Of a stretch of DNA of 64,000 bases, positions 1 to 9,174 are shown piece after piece. Each line of letters begins with the position of its first letter. Position 1 is the stretch's first letter. The DNA is from a bacterium (GTDB taxonomy: Bacteria > Cyanobacteriota > Vampirovibrionia > Gastranaerophilales > Gastranaerophilaceae): contig JAFYQF010000002.1 of assembly GCA_017559905.1 (NCBI GenBank), positions 114,972-178,971 on the forward strand, in the 5' to 3' direction. The notes below the pieces were generated by a model. It had not been told where the DNA came from. It did no database searches and worked only from the letters and a program-made list of their open reading frames with translations. The position numbers and the translations under genes are program-made.

Positions 1-553
1 TGTAACGAACAATATTTCTTAATTCTTCCATATACATTCTTGCTTCTTCGGAACTTCTCATATCAGGTTCAGAAACGATTTCTAACAAAGGAGTTCCAGC
101 TCTGTTTAAGTCAACTAACGAATAGCTTGAACCTGCAATACCAGCCGCACCTGCGTGAACTAATTTACCAGCATCTTCTTCCAAGTGAGCACGAGTAATT
201 CCGATTCTTTTACCTTTAATATCAATGTAACCATTTACACAAATAGGTTCATCATATTGCGAAATTTGGTAACCTTTCGGCAAATCAGGATAGAAATATT
301 GTTTTCTATCAAATTTACAACGATTTGGAATTTCACAGTTAAGAGCAAGACCTGTCAATATGCCCATATTTACAACTTCTTTATTCAAAACAGGTAACAC
401 ACCAGGCATACCTAAAGTAATTGGGCAAGTTTGAGTATTTGGTTCTTTACCAAACTCTGTACCGTCAGGTGCAAAGATTTTTGATTTAGTTTTCAATTGC
501 GCGTGAACTTCTAACCCAATCACGACTTCGTACTTATCTCTTAAGCTTTCCAT
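1..553 (-). CDS. gatB: Asp/Glu-tRNA(Asn/Gln) amidotransferase subunit B, N-terminal part
   Basis: Reading the minus strand from the ATG at 553 gives about 184 residues beginning [20 protein letters not shown], which is the unmistakable GatB start, followed by the conserved segments [32 protein letters not shown] and HLEEDAGKL. GatB is the tRNA-binding and kinase subunit of the GatCAB complex, which converts misacylated Glu-tRNA(Gln) or Asp-tRNA(Asn) to the amide form. The gene runs off the left edge, so the C-terminal half is not seen. A good ribosome binding site (AAGGAG) lies 5-6 bases before the ATG. gltX, a glutamyl-tRNA synthetase, is present at 42.3 kb, fitting use of the indirect Gln-tRNA route. 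Confidence 0.96.
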   Translation of the reverse strand, partial: MESLRDKYEVVIGLEVHAQLKTKSKIFAPDGTEFGKEPNTQTCPITLGMPGVLPVLNKEVVNMGILTGLALNCEIPNRCKFDRKQYFYPDLPKGYQISQYDEPICVNGYIDIKGKRIGITRAHLEEDAGKLVHAGAAGIAGSSYSLVDLNRAGTPLLEIVSEPDMRSSEEARMYMEELRNIVRY

Positions 554-643
554 AACTTCTCCTTATATATCGACTTTTTAATTTCTCTTAAAATCACGCC
601 AAGTCTAGCCTAGCTACTACTTAATTCTATCACAAACAAAGAT

Positions 644-1516
644 TTATTCAGCTTCAACCCTTGCTGGAAAATTATTTTTTAACAAATCTTCGGCCACCTT
701 AAATGCTGTATCTTGACTGCTATAAGAGCCAGCTTGCAACGTATATGAACCATTCACATTTTTTACAAATGTATTCATACTTAAGCCTGCTTCAGCAATA
801 ATAACTTTTGCAACTTCAGCTTGTGCTGCAGAATCGTAATTTCCAACATACACTTTATAAACTCTTGTTGTAGCCGTAGGAATAGGTGCAACAGGAGCTT
901 TTGCAACAGTTGCAACTGGCGCTGTTACTACTTTTGGCTGAACTGACACAGGTGCAGACACTGTTGAAGTTTTAGGAGTCGGAGCTACTGCAGATGGAAC
1001 TGGAGCCGATTCCGCCGCTTGAAGTTTAGCTTCTTTTGCAGCATTTCTAGCTTGAATTTCTTTTATTTGCTCTTTTACAGATTGCGGAATCAAAGAATCT
1101 TCTTCTGAACTCAAAATAATTGGTTCTTTTTTATTTGCATTTGCAACTTCTGCGTTATTATTTTTATGAGTTGGGATTACAACTTTCTCGTCCAATTCAT
1201 AAGAAAAGCCTGAATCAACGGCTCCAGTAAAGCTGTTATCTTCATCCTGAATCTGTTTTAACCTGTCATCAATGCTACCTTTCACAATAGCGTCACTTTC
1301 TTGTTCATACACAACTTCAGGTTCTTCACCGATTGCTAAATCAACCTTTGGTGAAACCATTTTAGCTACACCTAAAAATACTAACAACAATACAAAAAAT
1401 GTTGATACAAATATCACAAAACTCTGATGTGGCTTTTTTGCCAATCTTTTTTTGTATTCTCTATAGCTTATGTGATCAGGTTTTATTAACTCTTTTGCGG
1501 GTTGTTCATCTATCAT
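644..1516 (-). CDS. SPOR-domain membrane protein
   Basis: 290 residues. About 30 charged cytoplasmic residues come first, then one hydrophobic segment at about 33-53 (SFVIFVSTFFVLLLVFLGVA), then a long low-complexity Ala/Pro/Val-rich periplasmic linker (about 150-213), and finally a SPOR-type repeat region at about 216-290 (VYKVYVGNYDSAAQAEVA ... YTLQAGSYSSQDTAFKVAEDL). SPOR domains bind denuded peptidoglycan at division sites, so a role in envelope or septum work is likely. That function is inferred from the family. The stop lies only 2 bases before the start of nothing else downstream on this strand; upstream, the DUF366-like gene ends 3 bases away, so the two are probably co-transcribed. 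Confidence 0.8.
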   Translation of the reverse strand: MIDEQPAKELIKPDHISYREYKKRLAKKPHQSFVIFVSTFFVLLLVFLGVAKMVSPKVDLAIGEEPEVVYEQESDAIVKGSIDDRLKQIQDEDNSFTGAVDSGFSYELDEKVVIPTHKNNNAEVANANKKEPIILSSEEDSLIPQSVKEQIKEIQARNAAKEAKLQAAESAPVPSAVAPTPKTSTVSAPVSVQPKVVTAPVATVAKAPVAPIPTATTRVYKVYVGNYDSAAQAEVAKVIIAEAGLSMNTFVKNVNGSYTLQAGSYSSQDTAFKVAEDLLKNNFPARVEAE

Positions 1517-1518
1517 TG

Positions 1519-2073
1519 CTAGACTCCTCTAACTTTAGTGCTGGCAAGAACTATATCTTCAAGCTCATCCACATAATTTTTCATTATTTCATTTGCAAAA
1601 TCTTCAATATCAGTTATGCCCAAATCATTCTCAAGTCCACAAGCCCTGACTGGTGCACCATCTGAATTAATATTTATTCCGGTATGGATTAAAATTGATG
1701 TCATTGATTTTGTAGCGATTGAGACTGTTAACTTTTTATCATCCACAAACAAGTCATCGCCACTTCTGCAAACTTTAATTCCACGACGTTCTAAAGCCTC
1801 TTTTATTTGACAAATCAAAAGCCTTTGGCGAAAAACACCTTCAACCAATTCAACATTAAATTGTTCAGTAATGAAACTCAACATATTTTTGCTATAAATA
1901 GGCTCATTATTGATTACATCTTCAATATCAACCATCTCTGTAAGTTTCACTTCGCACTCACCTACAAAGCCAACAATCGCATCACCTTGTATTTTAAAAT
2001 TCTTGTAAATCCAATGGGGCGCAAGCTGATAACCTTCATATTTTATTTCGTTTTCAATTAATTTATACTTCAT
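1519..2073 (-). CDS. DUF366-like conserved protein in the queC operon
   Basis: 184 residues, no membrane segment or signal peptide. The sequence (starting MKYKLIENEIKYEGYQLAPHW, with IQGDAIVGFVGECEV, CQIKEALERRGIKVCRSGDDLFVD and SIATKSMTSILIHTGINI) resembles the DUF366 family, a group with no settled function. It follows queC by 15 bases and precedes the SPOR gene by 2 bases, so it is part of one minus-strand operon. Position next to queC hints at a link to 7-deazaguanine metabolism, but this is only context. The family call is from memory of the conserved pattern and is moderate. Confidence 0.6.
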   Translation of the reverse strand: MKYKLIENEIKYEGYQLAPHWIYKNFKIQGDAIVGFVGECEVKLTEMVDIEDVINNEPIYSKNMLSFITEQFNVELVEGVFRQRLLICQIKEALERRGIKVCRSGDDLFVDDKKLTVSIATKSMTSILIHTGININSDGAPVRACGLENDLGITDIEDFANEIMKNYVDELEDIVLASTKVRGV

Positions 2074-2088
2074 TTTTACTCTCTTGGT

Positions 2089-2757
2089 TTATCCAAACAA
2101 TCTTGTTATTAACTCTGTATTATTATTATACAACAAAGCATTTTTAAGTCTTGTACAAGATTCACAAATTCCACAATGACCTTCTCCACCTTGATAACAA
2201 CTATACACAAGCTCAAGAGGAATGAAATTTTCCACTGCAAGTTTTACTATCTCATTTTTATCACAATTAATGAGTGGTGCCAATACTTTTGGGTGTTTTC
2301 TTGTCGAAAATTCAAATTCCAAATTTACTCTTTCAATAAATTCTTTTGTATTATCAGGAAAAGTTTGCGCTTCTTCTTGGTTTGCACCAATAATTATATA
2401 ATCATAATCTTCACTATCCGCAAAACTTCCAGCTATATTCAAAAACAATCCATTTCGATTTGGAACCCAAACTTTTTTAGAACTTTCTTCATAATCAAGC
2501 AACCCATCTCCAGTCGGAATACTCTCATCGGATACTAAAGAAGTATGCGTAATTTCTTTTAGAAAATCTAATTTTATTACTTTATGCTCAATATTGTAAA
2601 ACTCACAAATTTTTGCAGAAGTTTTTATTTCAGACATCGCTGATTTCTGCCCATAATCAAAAGTTAAAGCCAAACTAACTCCATAATCCGCAGAAGTTAA
2701 TCCCAAACTAACTAATGAATCCAATCCGCCAGAAAGTAAAATTACAGATTTAGTCAT
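2089..2757 (-). CDS. queC: 7-cyano-7-deazaguanine synthase QueC
   Basis: 222 residues, the usual length. QueC makes preQ0 from 7-carboxy-7-deazaguanine and ammonia using ATP, in the queuosine tRNA-modification pathway. Visible features are the PP-loop ATP-binding motif SGGLDS at residues 9-14, the central GANQEEAQTFPDN region, and the C-terminal zinc-binding cysteines in CYQGGEGHCGICESCTR. The start overlaps the end of the upstream HEAT-repeat gene by 8 bases, showing translational coupling. queD, queE and queF are not in this window. Confidence 0.95.
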   Translation of the reverse strand: MTKSVILLSGGLDSLVSLGLTSADYGVSLALTFDYGQKSAMSEIKTSAKICEFYNIEHKVIKLDFLKEITHTSLVSDESIPTGDGLLDYEESSKKVWVPNRNGLFLNIAGSFADSEDYDYIIIGANQEEAQTFPDNTKEFIERVNLEFEFSTRKHPKVLAPLINCDKNEIVKLAVENFIPLELVYSCYQGGEGHCGICESCTRLKNALLYNNNTELITRLFG

Positions 2758-3742
2758 CTAACTCCTCTTTAAATTTTTCGGCAAATTCAGCATCTTCATC
2801 AGTTTCATATTCATCAATCATTGAGACAGCTTCCATTTTTAAAATATCAGAATATATCGGCTCTCTAATTATTTCATCCAAAACTGAACGACCTTGCAAG
2901 TTATAAAGTGCAACTAATGCATTCTTCTTAACTTCGTCATCATCATCCAATAAACAGCCTTTTATTACATCATAACTTTCTGGATGTTCACTTTCCATAA
3001 TAGCTTCAATTGCATTTATTCTAATTTGAGCTGACGGATCCATCAAAGTCATCTTTAAGGCGTTAAAAACCCTTTGATTGTCGCTTAAACGCAACTTACC
3101 CAAAGCCTCAATTACTCTTTCTTTCAAGAAAGTAAACTTGTCAATTATTCCTTGTTTAGTTTCTAAAATACTAACCAAAGGATCTACTGCACGCATATCA
3201 CCCAACATTCCCAACGCAGATGCAGCAGATTCTCTTAAATAAACAGATTTTTCATCTTCATCCTGAACAACATCAATCAATGGTGCTACCGCATACTTAT
3301 CACCAATTTTGCCCAACGCATCTGCACAAGCAAAACGAACCTTGTAATTTTCGTCTTTATTATTCAAACAATACAACAACGGTGTAACAGCAGAAGTATC
3401 ACGATAATTTGCAATAGCTTTTGCACTCATTACACGTACATTTGTATAATATTCTTTTTCTTTTGGGTTAAGCCCATCAGTATTCTTTAGCAACAAAGTA
3501 TCAATCAACACTGCTAAAGTTGAATGATTTCTAAACCTATCAGCCAGACTAATCACATAAATCAAAACATCAGGAGATTTTGAATTAGTTAATACAAAAT
3601 TATAAATACGAATCAAATCTTCACGTTCGAAAATCAAATCCAAAACGTCAAGTTGTTTCATAACCCTATCAACATCTAATGTCGCCAACAAATTATATTT
3701 TTCAGCAATTGCCTCTAAATTTAATCCGTTTTCTTCAGTCAT
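2750..3742 (-). CDS. HEAT-repeat protein
   Basis: About 330 residues built from HEAT-like helical repeats; the clearest run DTSAVTPLLYCLNNKDENYK, VRFACADALGKIGDKYAVAP, LRESAASALGMLGDMRAVDP and ERVIEALGKLRLSD. Such proteins are scaffolds, or in cyanobacterial relatives can act as bilin-lyase-like partners; no catalytic residues are visible and no specific function is claimed. The chosen start is the ATG at 3742, which has GGAG six bases upstream; a TTG at 3754 would add four residues. It leads the queC operon and overlaps queC by 8 bases. Confidence 0.75.
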   Translation of the reverse strand: MTEENGLNLEAIAEKYNLLATLDVDRVMKQLDVLDLIFEREDLIRIYNFVLTNSKSPDVLIYVISLADRFRNHSTLAVLIDTLLLKNTDGLNPKEKEYYTNVRVMSAKAIANYRDTSAVTPLLYCLNNKDENYKVRFACADALGKIGDKYAVAPLIDVVQDEDEKSVYLRESAASALGMLGDMRAVDPLVSILETKQGIIDKFTFLKERVIEALGKLRLSDNQRVFNALKMTLMDPSAQIRINAIEAIMESEHPESYDVIKGCLLDDDDEVKKNALVALYNLQGRSVLDEIIREPIYSDILKMEAVSMIDEYETDEDAEFAEKFKEELDD

Positions 3743-3828
3743 TCCTAACTCCAATTTCCCCTTCTTATGTTATTCTAAAATACTATAAAAAGGTTTTTAT
3801 TTCAAGTTATTCACATTTTTTTATATAG

Positions 3829-3857
3829 AAAAGCCCTAATTAAATTAGGGCTTTTTT
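3829..3857 (-). terminator. Hairpin terminator after the 267-aa membrane protein gene
   Basis: A near-perfect inverted repeat, AAAGCCCTAAT facing ATTAGGGCTTT, lies directly after the stop of the minus-strand gene at 3859. It has T-runs on both sides, so it could also stop plus-strand transcription. Confidence 0.75.
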
Positions 3858-3858
3858 A

Positions 3859-4662
3859 TTATGCATTTAACTTTTGTTGTCTTTCTTTTTTGTAAGTTAA
3901 ATATTTATCGCCTAATTTATTCGCAATCGGTGTTACAGCTACCGGAACGATGTATCTATATATCAATGTGAAAATTAACAACTTTTTAGCTACATCCATA
4001 CCTCTTAAGCGAATAGCTAATGCTTGTTTTTTAGCTGCGCCCAATTCTGGTAGGGTATCTTTGTGTTGAACAAAGTCTACCAAGTCTAATTTATTTAGAC
4101 CTTTTGCTTTTAATTGTTCATTGAATGTATTCATTTTTTCTAGAATTTTTTCATCTTTACTAAATAGTTCAGCATATCTATTTGTTTTCTTTTTCCACCA
4201 ACCGATTAGAGCTCCATCTAATCCGTAAGCACCTGCAGTTGACACACCGAATGTTAATGCTTGGTTTGTCATTAGAACAGTTTTTCTATCACTATCCATT
4301 TGATCTTCAGGAATTTTCGCTGTTCTGTACATATACATACCAGAACCTGTAGCAGCACCTATTGTCAAAATGTGATTTGTGATAAGTTTACTATTCTCAT
4401 ATTTATTAGCAAATTTACCAACAAGATCAGTGTTCATCAATTTTGCAGTAAAGTTTTTCGCTAACCAATCAGTAGCTGTATCCCAGGCTTCTTCTAACGG
4501 TTGGAAAAATTTTGATTTTGCAGTCATTGTTTCAACAATAGACCCAGCAGTAGCTGATGCACCACCTTTAAAACTTGGAGCTGTGTATACATTTTGTTGA
4601 AGCGGTTTTTGTTGAAGTGTTCTATAATTTTGTCTGTTATTTTGAATATTTGAAACTAACAT
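3859..4662 (-). CDS. Membrane-associated hypothetical protein with F-x-G N-terminal tag (pair member B)
   Basis: 267 residues, no known family recognised. An Asn/Gln-rich N-terminus of about 30 residues ends in PSFKGG, like several other proteins here. Three or so hydrophobic segments follow (about residues 95-110, 130-155 and 228-250: HILTIGAATGSGMYMYR, NQALTFGVSTAGAYGLDGAL, LLIFTLIYRYIVPVAV). The start codon overlaps the stop of the upstream gene (TAATG), with a strong GAAAGGAGGT ribosome binding site. The segment order resembles that of the upstream protein, so the two may be distant paralogues working as a pair. Confidence 0.7.
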   Translation of the reverse strand: MLVSNIQNNRQNYRTLQQKPLQQNVYTAPSFKGGASATAGSIVETMTAKSKFFQPLEEAWDTATDWLAKNFTAKLMNTDLVGKFANKYENSKLITNHILTIGAATGSGMYMYRTAKIPEDQMDSDRKTVLMTNQALTFGVSTAGAYGLDGALIGWWKKKTNRYAELFSKDEKILEKMNTFNEQLKAKGLNKLDLVDFVQHKDTLPELGAAKKQALAIRLRGMDVAKKLLIFTLIYRYIVPVAVTPIANKLGDKYLTYKKERQQKLNA

Positions 4663-5459
4663 TATTGAACACCTCCTTTCACTGCGCTAAATGCCGAACT
4701 GTTTAATGAAGCATTCGCAAATTTTTTATTCATATCTTCATTTTTAACTTCCTGAACTGGTTTTTGTTCAGCTACTTTTGCACCCTTTGGTTTCTTTTCA
4801 ATTCCAAATACATATTTTAAAATTGGAGGAATCAAAGCGATTGTAATTATTGAACGAGGGATACCGATTATAATATCTGGACCCATTTTCATTAATGTTT
4901 CTACGTTTTTGAATTTAGGAGTTTTTACCATACCTGCAGCTTTCAAATCACCCAAATATTCTTCTGCTTTTTTACCTAGATATTTAGCAGGGTTTTGCTT
5001 AACTTTTTTCATAGCTGCATCAAATGGAGTCATAATTATTGTTGCTGAAATAAATCCAATAATACCAGAAGCAACAGAGTGCGCTGCAGCATTTATTTTA
5101 TCTTGTTTTTCTTTTTCTTTACCACCAGGTAACGCCATAATTGTAGCTGGTCTTAAAATACCTGCTAGCACCAAAGAAAATAATGCGTTACACGAAATTG
5201 GGTGAGCTTCTGCATACTCTAAAAGATTTCCAAAAAGCTTACTGTTTAACATTTTATCAAATGTACCCAATTTTTTAGCGGCAACCTCACTCGCTTCCTG
5301 CGCTAGATTACCGCTAAAATTCACATTATATCCTCTTGTCGTATTTTTCTTGTCACACAAATTCGCACCTGTTCGCTCGTTAATCGATTGCGTGCCCTTG
5401 TGGACCTCGGAATATCCCGATAAATAGGGGTTGTTGTAATTTAATAAATTAATTTTCAT
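4662..5459 (-). CDS. Membrane-associated hypothetical protein with F-x-G N-terminal tag (pair member A)
   Basis: 265 residues, family not recognised. The N-terminal 50 residues are polar and contain NVNFSGN. Hydrophobic stretches occur at about 88-110 (CNALFSLVLAGILRPATIMA), 128-150 (ASGIIGFISATIIMTPFDAA) and 205-225 (SIITIALIPPILKYVFG), followed by a lysine-rich tail. It is translationally coupled to the next gene by a one-base stop/start overlap. The long AT-rich upstream region (5460-5587) presumably holds its promoter. Confidence 0.7.
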   Translation of the reverse strand: MKINLLNYNNPYLSGYSEVHKGTQSINERTGANLCDKKNTTRGYNVNFSGNLAQEASEVAAKKLGTFDKMLNSKLFGNLLEYAEAHPISCNALFSLVLAGILRPATIMALPGGKEKEKQDKINAAAHSVASGIIGFISATIIMTPFDAAMKKVKQNPAKYLGKKAEEYLGDLKAAGMVKTPKFKNVETLMKMGPDIIIGIPRSIITIALIPPILKYVFGIEKKPKGAKVAEQKPVQEVKNEDMNKKFANASLNSSAFSAVKGGVQ

Positions 5460-5587
5460 GTTCCACCAAAATGTTATGTAATGTCTTGTACATTTATTCT
5501 AAATCAAAAAATAAAAAAAATTGCGCTCATTTTTAAAAAACTTTACAATTTATTTAATTTATTTATTAAAAACAAGCTGTAATTATG

Positions 5588-5621
5588 AAAGCACGTAGGT
5601 TTTCTGTTTTCCTACGTGCTT
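5588..5621 (-). terminator. Strong hairpin downstream of nadC
   Basis: AAGCACGTAGG pairs with CCTACGTGCTT around an 11-base loop. It sits between the end of nadC and the upstream region of the 265-aa membrane gene. The T-run on the minus strand is short, so efficiency is uncertain. Confidence 0.65.
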
Positions 5622-5654
5622 AATAAATAGTGTTTATTATACACTTGATATATT

Positions 5655-6485
5655 CTACATATCTAACGCTATATCAAGAGCTGGAGCTTTCGCAACAATT
5701 GCACTCGATGATATAATATCTACTCCAGTTGAAGCTATTTCATTAACTGTTGAAAGATTAACATTACCACTAGCTTCAACAATAGCTTTTCCATCAATCA
5801 TAACAACAGCTTTTTTCATTTGTTCTATGGTCATATTATCTAGCATAATAATATCAGCTTTTGCAGTTATAGCTTCTGCTACTTGTTCTAAAGTATCACA
5901 TTCAACTTCAATTTTATGTGCGTGAGAAAGATTTTTACGAATTTTTTCCACCGCTTTAGTTATTGAACCTGCCAAACGAATATGATTATCTTTTATCATC
6001 GCACAATCTGACAAGTTAAATCTATGTAGCGCCCCACCACCAGTTTTTACTGCATGTTTTTCAAACATTCTAAAATTTGGAGTTGTTTTTCTTGTATCAA
6101 CAATTTTTGCAGAATAAGGAGCAATTGCTTCTTGATACTTATGAGTTTCAGTAGCTATACCACTCATTCTTTGAATATAATTCAGAGAAAGCCTTTCACC
6201 CATGAGAAGCTCTTTTGCAGGTCCAGACAATGTTGCTAACTTATCACCTTTTTTGATAGCGTCGCCATCTTTGAAATGAAATTCAATCTTGATATCTTCT
6301 GATAACATTTTATAAACAGTCTTAAAAACTTCAACGCCACAAAGAATACCATCATTTCTAGTATTCAAATATCCTTCAAGCCTATCTGTTTCTTCAGCCA
6401 AATTTTCAGTAGCAATATCGCCAAAACCGATATCCTCAATTAAAGCGGCTCTAACATGATCTTCCATAATAAACTTATTTAACAA
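5655..6485 (-). CDS. nadC: Quinolinate phosphoribosyltransferase (carboxylating)
   Basis: About 276 residues. The enzyme converts quinolinate plus PRPP to nicotinate mononucleotide, CO2 and PPi in de novo NAD synthesis. Family signatures are seen: EDIGFGDIATE near the N-terminus, ERLSLNYIQRMSGIAT, the substrate-binding DTRKTTPNFRMFEKHAVKTG, and the barrel-end IMLDNMT and VEASGNV. The start chosen is the TTG at 6485: AGGAG lies 7 bases upstream and it leaves a 19-base gap after nadB. The longer reading from an ATG at 6545 would overlap nadB by 41 bases and add 20 non-family residues. Confidence 0.95.
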   Translation of the reverse strand: MLNKFIMEDHVRAALIEDIGFGDIATENLAEETDRLEGYLNTRNDGILCGVEVFKTVYKMLSEDIKIEFHFKDGDAIKKGDKLATLSGPAKELLMGERLSLNYIQRMSGIATETHKYQEAIAPYSAKIVDTRKTTPNFRMFEKHAVKTGGGALHRFNLSDCAMIKDNHIRLAGSITKAVEKIRKNLSHAHKIEVECDTLEQVAEAITAKADIIMLDNMTIEQMKKAVVMIDGKAIVEASGNVNLSTVNEIASTGVDIISSSAIVAKAPALDIALDM

Positions 6486-6504
6486 TTTTAATTCTCCTAT
6501 TCTA

Positions 6505-8193
6505 TTAAACTTCCATTGCAAGCATTTCGCACATAACAGCATCACAAATCATAAGTTTTGCTGAATGCTGTTGTTTCAAGAATTTTTTAACTTCTTGAAT
6601 TGCACTTTTTGTCATACAGTTATGGACACCCTCAAAATCTATTTCAGGATAATCTGTACGGAAATGCGCACCTCTTGATTCTTTTCTTCTTAACGCTGAT
6701 GTAATAACCATCTCCGCAACAATAAGCATATTTTTAAATTCATACTCTTGTTTTGAAAGGCATTTATCTGTCCTGTGGAATTGAGCTTTCAAGTCATCTA
6801 GCTCAATCAAAGCATTAGACAAAGAATCTGAACTTCTTATTATACCAGCACCATTCCACATAATTTCTTGTAACTTTTTGCGCATAGAAGATACATCAAT
6901 TTCTTCAAGGTATATTTCGTCTGAATATTTTTCTATAGCTTCTAATATTTTAGAATCAATTTGTTTTGGAGCATTCAACTCAAAATGTTGAAGATAATCA
7001 GCTACTTCATAAGCACAAACTACACATTCCAACAATGAATTGCTTGCAAGCCTGTTACTACCATGCAAACCTGTTGAAGAAACTTCCCCGATTGCATATA
7101 AATTTTTAATTGAAGTTTCACCGTTCAAATTAGTTTTCACGCCACCCATCATATAATGAGCCGCTGGCGCTACTGGGATAAAATCTCTTGCAATATCAAT
7201 TCCATGTTCTAAACATTTTTTTGAAATAGTTGGAAAACGTTTTGCCAATTTTTCTTTATCAATACAAGTTGCATTCAAATATACGCAATCAGTATTTTTT
7301 GATTTCATTTCATTGTAGTTGGCTCTTGTAACAATATCTCTAGGCGCAAGTTCTCTTTTTTCATGATACTGCGACATAAACTCAATACCATCAGCATCTA
7401 CTAATTTTGCGCCTTCACCTCTCACGGCTTCTGATATCAAAAACCTATTTTCATCTCCATCAATAGCCAAAGCTGTCGGATGGAACTGAACAAACTCCAT
7501 ATCTTGAACAACAGCACCTGCATTATAAGCTAATGCCATACCATCACCAGTTGCACCAATAGGATTTGTAGTGTATTTATATAATTGACCAATACCACCG
7601 GTTGCTAAGATTACCGCAGATGAATACACAACTTCATATTCGCCTGTTATGTTATTAAAAACAATAACGCCTTTACATTCACCATTATTGTTAACCAAAA
7701 TTTCTACAATAGAAGTATCTTCATAGATATCAATATTTTGATTTTCTTTAACTTTCTCACAAAGGGCGATTTGCATCATTTTGCCAGTGGCATCACCGCC
7801 TGAATGAAGCACACGTCTGACAGAATGAGCTGCCTCTAACGTAAAAGTTAATTCACCAGTCTCATCTCTATCAAATTCAACGCCAAAATCAAGTAAATCT
7901 TCAACTACCTTATCTGAACTTTCAGAAATAAACTTCACAGAGCTTAATTCACTCAATCCAGCGCCAGCTCTAATAGTATCAACCACATGCGAATCCACAG
8001 AGTCTGATTTGTTTGATTTCAAAACGGCAACCATACCTCCCTGTGCGTAGCGTGAATTACTTTCTCCCAAAGTCGATTTTGTTACAAGAAGGATTCCGTC
8101 GGGTAAATTTGTTTGTTGTTCAATCTTCAATGCAGCGTATAGTCCAGAAATTCCACTACCTACCACCACTGCTGAATATTTAGAATATTTCAT
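6505..8193 (-). CDS. nadB: L-aspartate oxidase
   Basis: About 562 residues. NadB is an FAD enzyme that oxidises L-aspartate to iminoaspartate, which NadA condenses to quinolinate. The FAD-binding motif VVVGSGISGLYAAL is near the N-terminus, followed by ESNSRYAQGGMVAVL, the HSGGDATGK and HGSNRLASNSLLE motifs, and a C-terminal helical domain with SRGAHFRTDYPE. The ATG at 8193 is preferred: AAAGGGA precedes it, while the upstream ATG at 8220 has no ribosome binding site. It forms an operon with nadC; nadA is not in the window. Confidence 0.95.
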   Translation of the reverse strand: MKYSKYSAVVVGSGISGLYAALKIEQQTNLPDGILLVTKSTLGESNSRYAQGGMVAVLKSNKSDSVDSHVVDTIRAGAGLSELSSVKFISESSDKVVEDLLDFGVEFDRDETGELTFTLEAAHSVRRVLHSGGDATGKMMQIALCEKVKENQNIDIYEDTSIVEILVNNNGECKGVIVFNNITGEYEVVYSSAVILATGGIGQLYKYTTNPIGATGDGMALAYNAGAVVQDMEFVQFHPTALAIDGDENRFLISEAVRGEGAKLVDADGIEFMSQYHEKRELAPRDIVTRANYNEMKSKNTDCVYLNATCIDKEKLAKRFPTISKKCLEHGIDIARDFIPVAPAAHYMMGGVKTNLNGETSIKNLYAIGEVSSTGLHGSNRLASNSLLECVVCAYEVADYLQHFELNAPKQIDSKILEAIEKYSDEIYLEEIDVSSMRKKLQEIMWNGAGIIRSSDSLSNALIELDDLKAQFHRTDKCLSKQEYEFKNMLIVAEMVITSALRRKESRGAHFRTDYPEIDFEGVHNCMTKSAIQEVKKFLKQQHSAKLMICDAVMCEMLAMEV

Positions 8194-8415
8194 TTCTATA
8201 TCCCTTTTTGTCTGTCCCATACATTTTAACGTAAAGTTATTTTTTTTTCTAGCTCCAAAAGTAAAAATTTTATTAAGTTTTTACAGAAAAAAAATCAAAT
8301 TTAACATCAAATTTATAAACACAAAATATAATCTCAAAAACTCAAAATCTTGCCGATTAAAAATACAAGAATAAAACTTTTAATTAGAATGCACAGAAAT
8401 AATTTGGAGGATAAA

Positions 8416-9084
8416 ATGAACAATTCAACAATAAAAATTCTGCTTGTCGAAGACCAAAAGCTTATGCGTGTCGGATTAAAATCTCTATTTGAAGAACATC
8501 CTGAATTAGAAATCATTGCCGAAGCCCAAAATGGCAAAGAAGCTATCGAAAAGCACAAAACAATTCACCCAGATGTTACACTTATGGATATCGGGTTGCC
8601 TGATATAAGCGGAATAGAAGTCACTAAAAAGGTACTAGAAGCGAACTCTAACGCAAAAGTCATAATTCTAACTTCCCACATATCAGAACAAGAAATATTA
8701 GACTCACTTCACGCCGGAGCTTGCGCATACGTCTTGAAAGATATAAACACAGAAATACTCAAAATGATTATTAAAACAGTTAAAGACGGAGCAATGTGGC
8801 TTGACCCTCAAGTTGTACCGATTCTAAGAGAAAAGAATTGTGGAGTAATTCCACCTCGTCAAATGTCAAGAGCTATGTTCAAAGAACAACACGCCAATCT
8901 CACTCAAAGAGAATACGAAGTTCTTAAATTAGTTGTAGACGGCAAATCAAATTACGAAATTGCAGAAGAACTCACAATAAGCGAACACACAGCCAAAGCT
9001 CACGTCTGCAATATTATTCAAAAACTTGTAGTTGACGATAGAACCCAAGCCGCAGTAAAAGCTCTAAAAGAAGGATTGGTTTAA
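8416..9084 (+). CDS. NarL/FixJ-type response regulator, orphan
   Basis: About 222 residues. A receiver domain (residues 5-120) has the acidic pair in LLVEDQK, the phospho-acceptor Asp in VTLMDIGLPD, the switch Thr in VIILTSH and the Lys in YVLKD. A LuxR-type DNA-binding domain follows (about 155-215: LTQREYEVLKLVVDGKSNYEIA ... ISEHTAKAHVCNII). The ATG at 8416 has GGAGG 5-6 bases upstream, so longer readings are rejected. No sensor kinase gene is adjacent, so its input is unknown. It is divergent from nadB, with a 222-base AT-rich spacer. Confidence 0.9.
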   Translation: MNNSTIKILLVEDQKLMRVGLKSLFEEHPELEIIAEAQNGKEAIEKHKTIHPDVTLMDIGLPDISGIEVTKKVLEANSNAKVIILTSHISEQEILDSLHAGACAYVLKDINTEILKMIIKTVKDGAMWLDPQVVPILREKNCGVIPPRQMSRAMFKEQHANLTQREYEVLKLVVDGKSNYEIAEELTISEHTAKAHVCNIIQKLVVDDRTQAAVKALKEGLV

Positions 9085-9122
9085 CGCAACATAACTTTTT
9101 GTAACAATAAAACCTTTTTATC

Positions 9123-9150
9123 TAAAGTTAGAACACACAATAACCGTAAT
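9123..9150 (+). promoter_or_regulatory. Sigma-28-like promoter of the 112-aa gene
   Basis: TAAA at 9123-9126 and ACCGTAAT at 9143-9150, separated by 16 bases, resemble the FliA/sigma-28 consensus TAAA-N15-GCCGATAA. The -10-like box ends 24 bases before the ATG. Three other genes in the window have the same arrangement. Confidence 0.5.
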
Positions 9151-9174
9151 TATTTTTGTAGAAAGGTTTTAATT

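Noticed and set aside
5655..6545. Longer nadC reading from an ATG at 6545
   Set aside because: It overlaps nadB by 41 bases and adds 20 residues without family similarity; TTG at 6485 has a well-spaced AGGAG.
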